A stretch of DNA of 64,000 bases from Flavobacterium limnophilum (lineage in GTDB: Bacteria > Bacteroidota > Bacteroidia > Flavobacteriales > Flavobacteriaceae). Positions 62,697 through 64,000 of this stretch are shown here, piece by piece. The DNA lies in assembly GCF_027111315.2 (NCBI RefSeq), contig NZ_CP114289.2, forward strand, positions 682,001 through 746,000, given 5' to 3'. Both the position numbers and the translations under genes were made by a program. Position 1 is the first letter of the stretch, and the number at the start of each line of letters is the position of its first letter. Under the pieces are notes generated by a model. It was given only the letters and a program-made list of their open reading frames with translations. It ran no database searches and was not told the DNA's origin.

Positions 62697-64000
62697 ATGT
62701 CAAATATTAACACAAACAACATGACTTTTAAGCACGTAAGCTACCTTTGGGATGAAGCTAAAGCCGCATCAATGGCTGGGGATGAAGTAGCACTTTTTAT
62801 TTACCGTTCCAATTTATTGGGAGCGGATTTAAGATTAACCAACTATGGAGGTGGAAACACTTCTGTTAAAATCACGGACAAAGACCCTTTGACAGGAGCT
62901 GATTCTGAAGTAATGTGGATTAAAGGTTCTGGTGGAGACATTGGAACATTGACAAAATCAGGTTGTGCTGCTCTTTACTTGGAAAGACTTCGCAATTTGG
63001 AAAACGTATATAGAGGAATTGAACATGAAGACGAAATGGTGGAATTATTCAACCACTGTATTTTTGACTTGGCTTCAAAAGCACCTTCCATTGATACGCC
63101 ATTGCACGGTTTCTTGCCATTTGCCCACATCGATCACTTGCATCCAGATGCTGCTATCGCTATTGCTGCCGCAAAAGACGGAGCCAAAATCACCGAAGAA
63201 TTATTCAACGGAGAGATTGGATGGGTTGGATGGCAACGTCCAGGTTTTGATTTAGGTTTGCAAATGCGCGCTTGCCTTGAAGAAGCTGCAGCAAAAGGAA
63301 AAAAATTAAAAGGGGTAATGTTGGGATCTCACGGTTTGTTTACTTGGGGAGATACTTCATACGAAAGTTATATCAACACATTGGAAGTAATTGAAAAATG
63401 TGCCGAATACTTAGAGTCTAACTACGGTAAAACGCGTCCAGTTTTCGGAGGTCAAAAAATAGAAAGTCTTCCAGAAGATGCCCGTAAATTACAAGCTGCA
63501 AAACTGGCTCCAATCTTGAGAGGTTTCTGTTCTTCAGAACGTAAAATGATTGGTCACTATACTGATGATGCTAGAGTATTGGAATTCATCAACTCTAATG
63601 ATTTAGATAAACTAGCGCCTCTTGGAACTTCTTGTCCAGACCACTTCTTGAGAACTAAAATCAGTCCGTTGGTAATCGAATTGGCTCCAAACGAAGATTT
63701 ATCTGATGTCAATGCCATTAAAACTAAATTGGCTCCAGCATTTGAGGCTTATCGCCAAATGTATTCCGAGTACTATAACACTTGCAAAAAATCGAACTCA
63801 CCAGCCATGCGTGATCCAAATCCGGTTGTAATTTTATACCCAGGAGTTGGTATGTTTACTTTTGCAAAAGACAAAACAATGGCTCGTTTGGCCTCAGAAT
63901 ATTATACCAATGCCGTAAACGTAATGAAAGGTGCCGAGGCAGTTTCGGAATATACTTCATTGCCTCGTCAAGAAGCTTTTGATATTGAATATTGGTTGTT
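62697..64000 (+). CDS. Bifunctional rhamnulose-1-phosphate aldolase/lactaldehyde dehydrogenase, 3' end outside window
   Basis: The frame from the ATG at 62697 is open to the window end (434 codons). The N-terminal part is a class II aldolase (RLTNYGGGNTSVKI, WIKGSGGDIGTL, PLHGFLPFAHIDHLHPDA with metal-binding His residues, GVMLGSHGLFTWGD). It cleaves L-rhamnulose 1-phosphate into dihydroxyacetone phosphate and L-lactaldehyde. An SDR domain that oxidises lactaldehyde is expected after the cut; the segment PVVILYPGVGMFTFAKDK marks the approach to it. It lies 33 bases after rhaT. Confidence 0.92.
   Translation, partial: MSNINTNNMTFKHVSYLWDEAKAASMAGDEVALFIYRSNLLGADLRLTNYGGGNTSVKITDKDPLTGADSEVMWIKGSGGDIGTLTKSGCAALYLERLRNLENVYRGIEHEDEMVELFNHCIFDLASKAPSIDTPLHGFLPFAHIDHLHPDAAIAIAAAKDGAKITEELFNGEIGWVGWQRPGFDLGLQMRACLEEAAAKGKKLKGVMLGSHGLFTWGDTSYESYINTLEVIEKCAEYLESNYGKTRPVFGGQKIESLPEDARKLQAAKLAPILRGFCSSERKMIGHYTDDARVLEFINSNDLDKLAPLGTSCPDHFLRTKISPLVIELAPNEDLSDVNAIKTKLAPAFEAYRQMYSEYYNTCKKSNSPAMRDPNPVVILYPGVGMFTFAKDKTMARLASEYYTNAVNVMKGAEAVSEYTSLPRQEAFDIEYWL

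Noticed and set aside
1..64000. tRNA, rRNA, tmRNA or prophage genes
   Set aside because: No cloverleaf arms with a TTCGA core, no rRNA blocks and no phage structural genes were found by eye; a tRNA scan would be needed for certainty.

Overview
The window looks like chromosomal DNA of a Flavobacterium-type member of the Bacteroidota. The evidence is the AT-rich sequence, the many Bacteroidota-type promoters (TAnnTTTG -7 boxes, some with TTTG -33 boxes), a type IX secretion C-terminal tail, a SusC-like plug/outer-membrane-barrel protein, a DUF4494 protein, and exosortase N with its VIT-domain partner. No rRNA, tRNA, CRISPR array, complete insertion sequence or prophage was seen.

Layout. 1-8 kb is housekeeping: a truncated secreted choice-of-anchor L protein, argS, a small secreted protein, a ribB-Crp/Fnr pair, ffh and folD. 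8.5-19 kb is an envelope-related block: a YtrA-type GntR/ABC operon with a clear operator, a TlpA-like thioredoxin protein of 850 aa, a 907-aa outer-membrane barrel protein, a MITE-like insertion and a beta-propeller protein. 19-30 kb is mostly housekeeping (rluF, a hydrolase, a DUF164/NIF3 pair, a toxin-antitoxin pair overlapping lpxK and punA, a hybrid histidine kinase, gap, lipA). 30-34 kb holds a DUF4494 gene whose 3' end is repeated beyond a Ca2+-type P-ATPase gene, which suggests an inserted segment. 34-38 kb is the exosortase N system (XrtN plus its dedicated VIT-domain substrate). 38-44 kb is accessory: a T9SS-secreted NHL protein, a lipoprotein, a second MITE-like insertion, an unknown 160-aa protein followed by a degenerate 21-bp tandem array, and an AAA ATPase with a TOPRIM-like tail that resembles phage-defence proteins.

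44-51.4 kb is a complete tryptophan operon (trpE-G-D-C-F-B-x-A, minus strand). I found a leader peptide gene with three consecutive Trp codons, a consensus promoter, a terminator and a competing antiterminator, which together form a classical attenuator. Almost every gap of this operon has been colonised by a different dispersed repeat, and one repeat is translated as part of TrpF. 51.4-57.7 kb holds a secreted beta-helix protein, a marR-nitroreductase-yceI operon, a rhodanese, an NADP-type aldehyde dehydrogenase (GapN-like) and a c-type cytochrome. 58-64 kb is a deoxy-sugar (L-rhamnose) locus: an SDR dehydrogenase and an FAH-family hydrolase of the non-phosphorylating route, a GntR/LacI-type regulator, the RhaT symporter and the start of the fused rhamnulose-1-phosphate aldolase/lactaldehyde dehydrogenase.

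The most interesting items are the trp attenuator, the XrtN system, the 21-bp array with its neighbouring unknown gene, the two MITE-like insertions with target duplications, the REP-like repeats that have become coding sequence, and the defence-like ATPase. All functional names are from reading motifs; no database search was possible.
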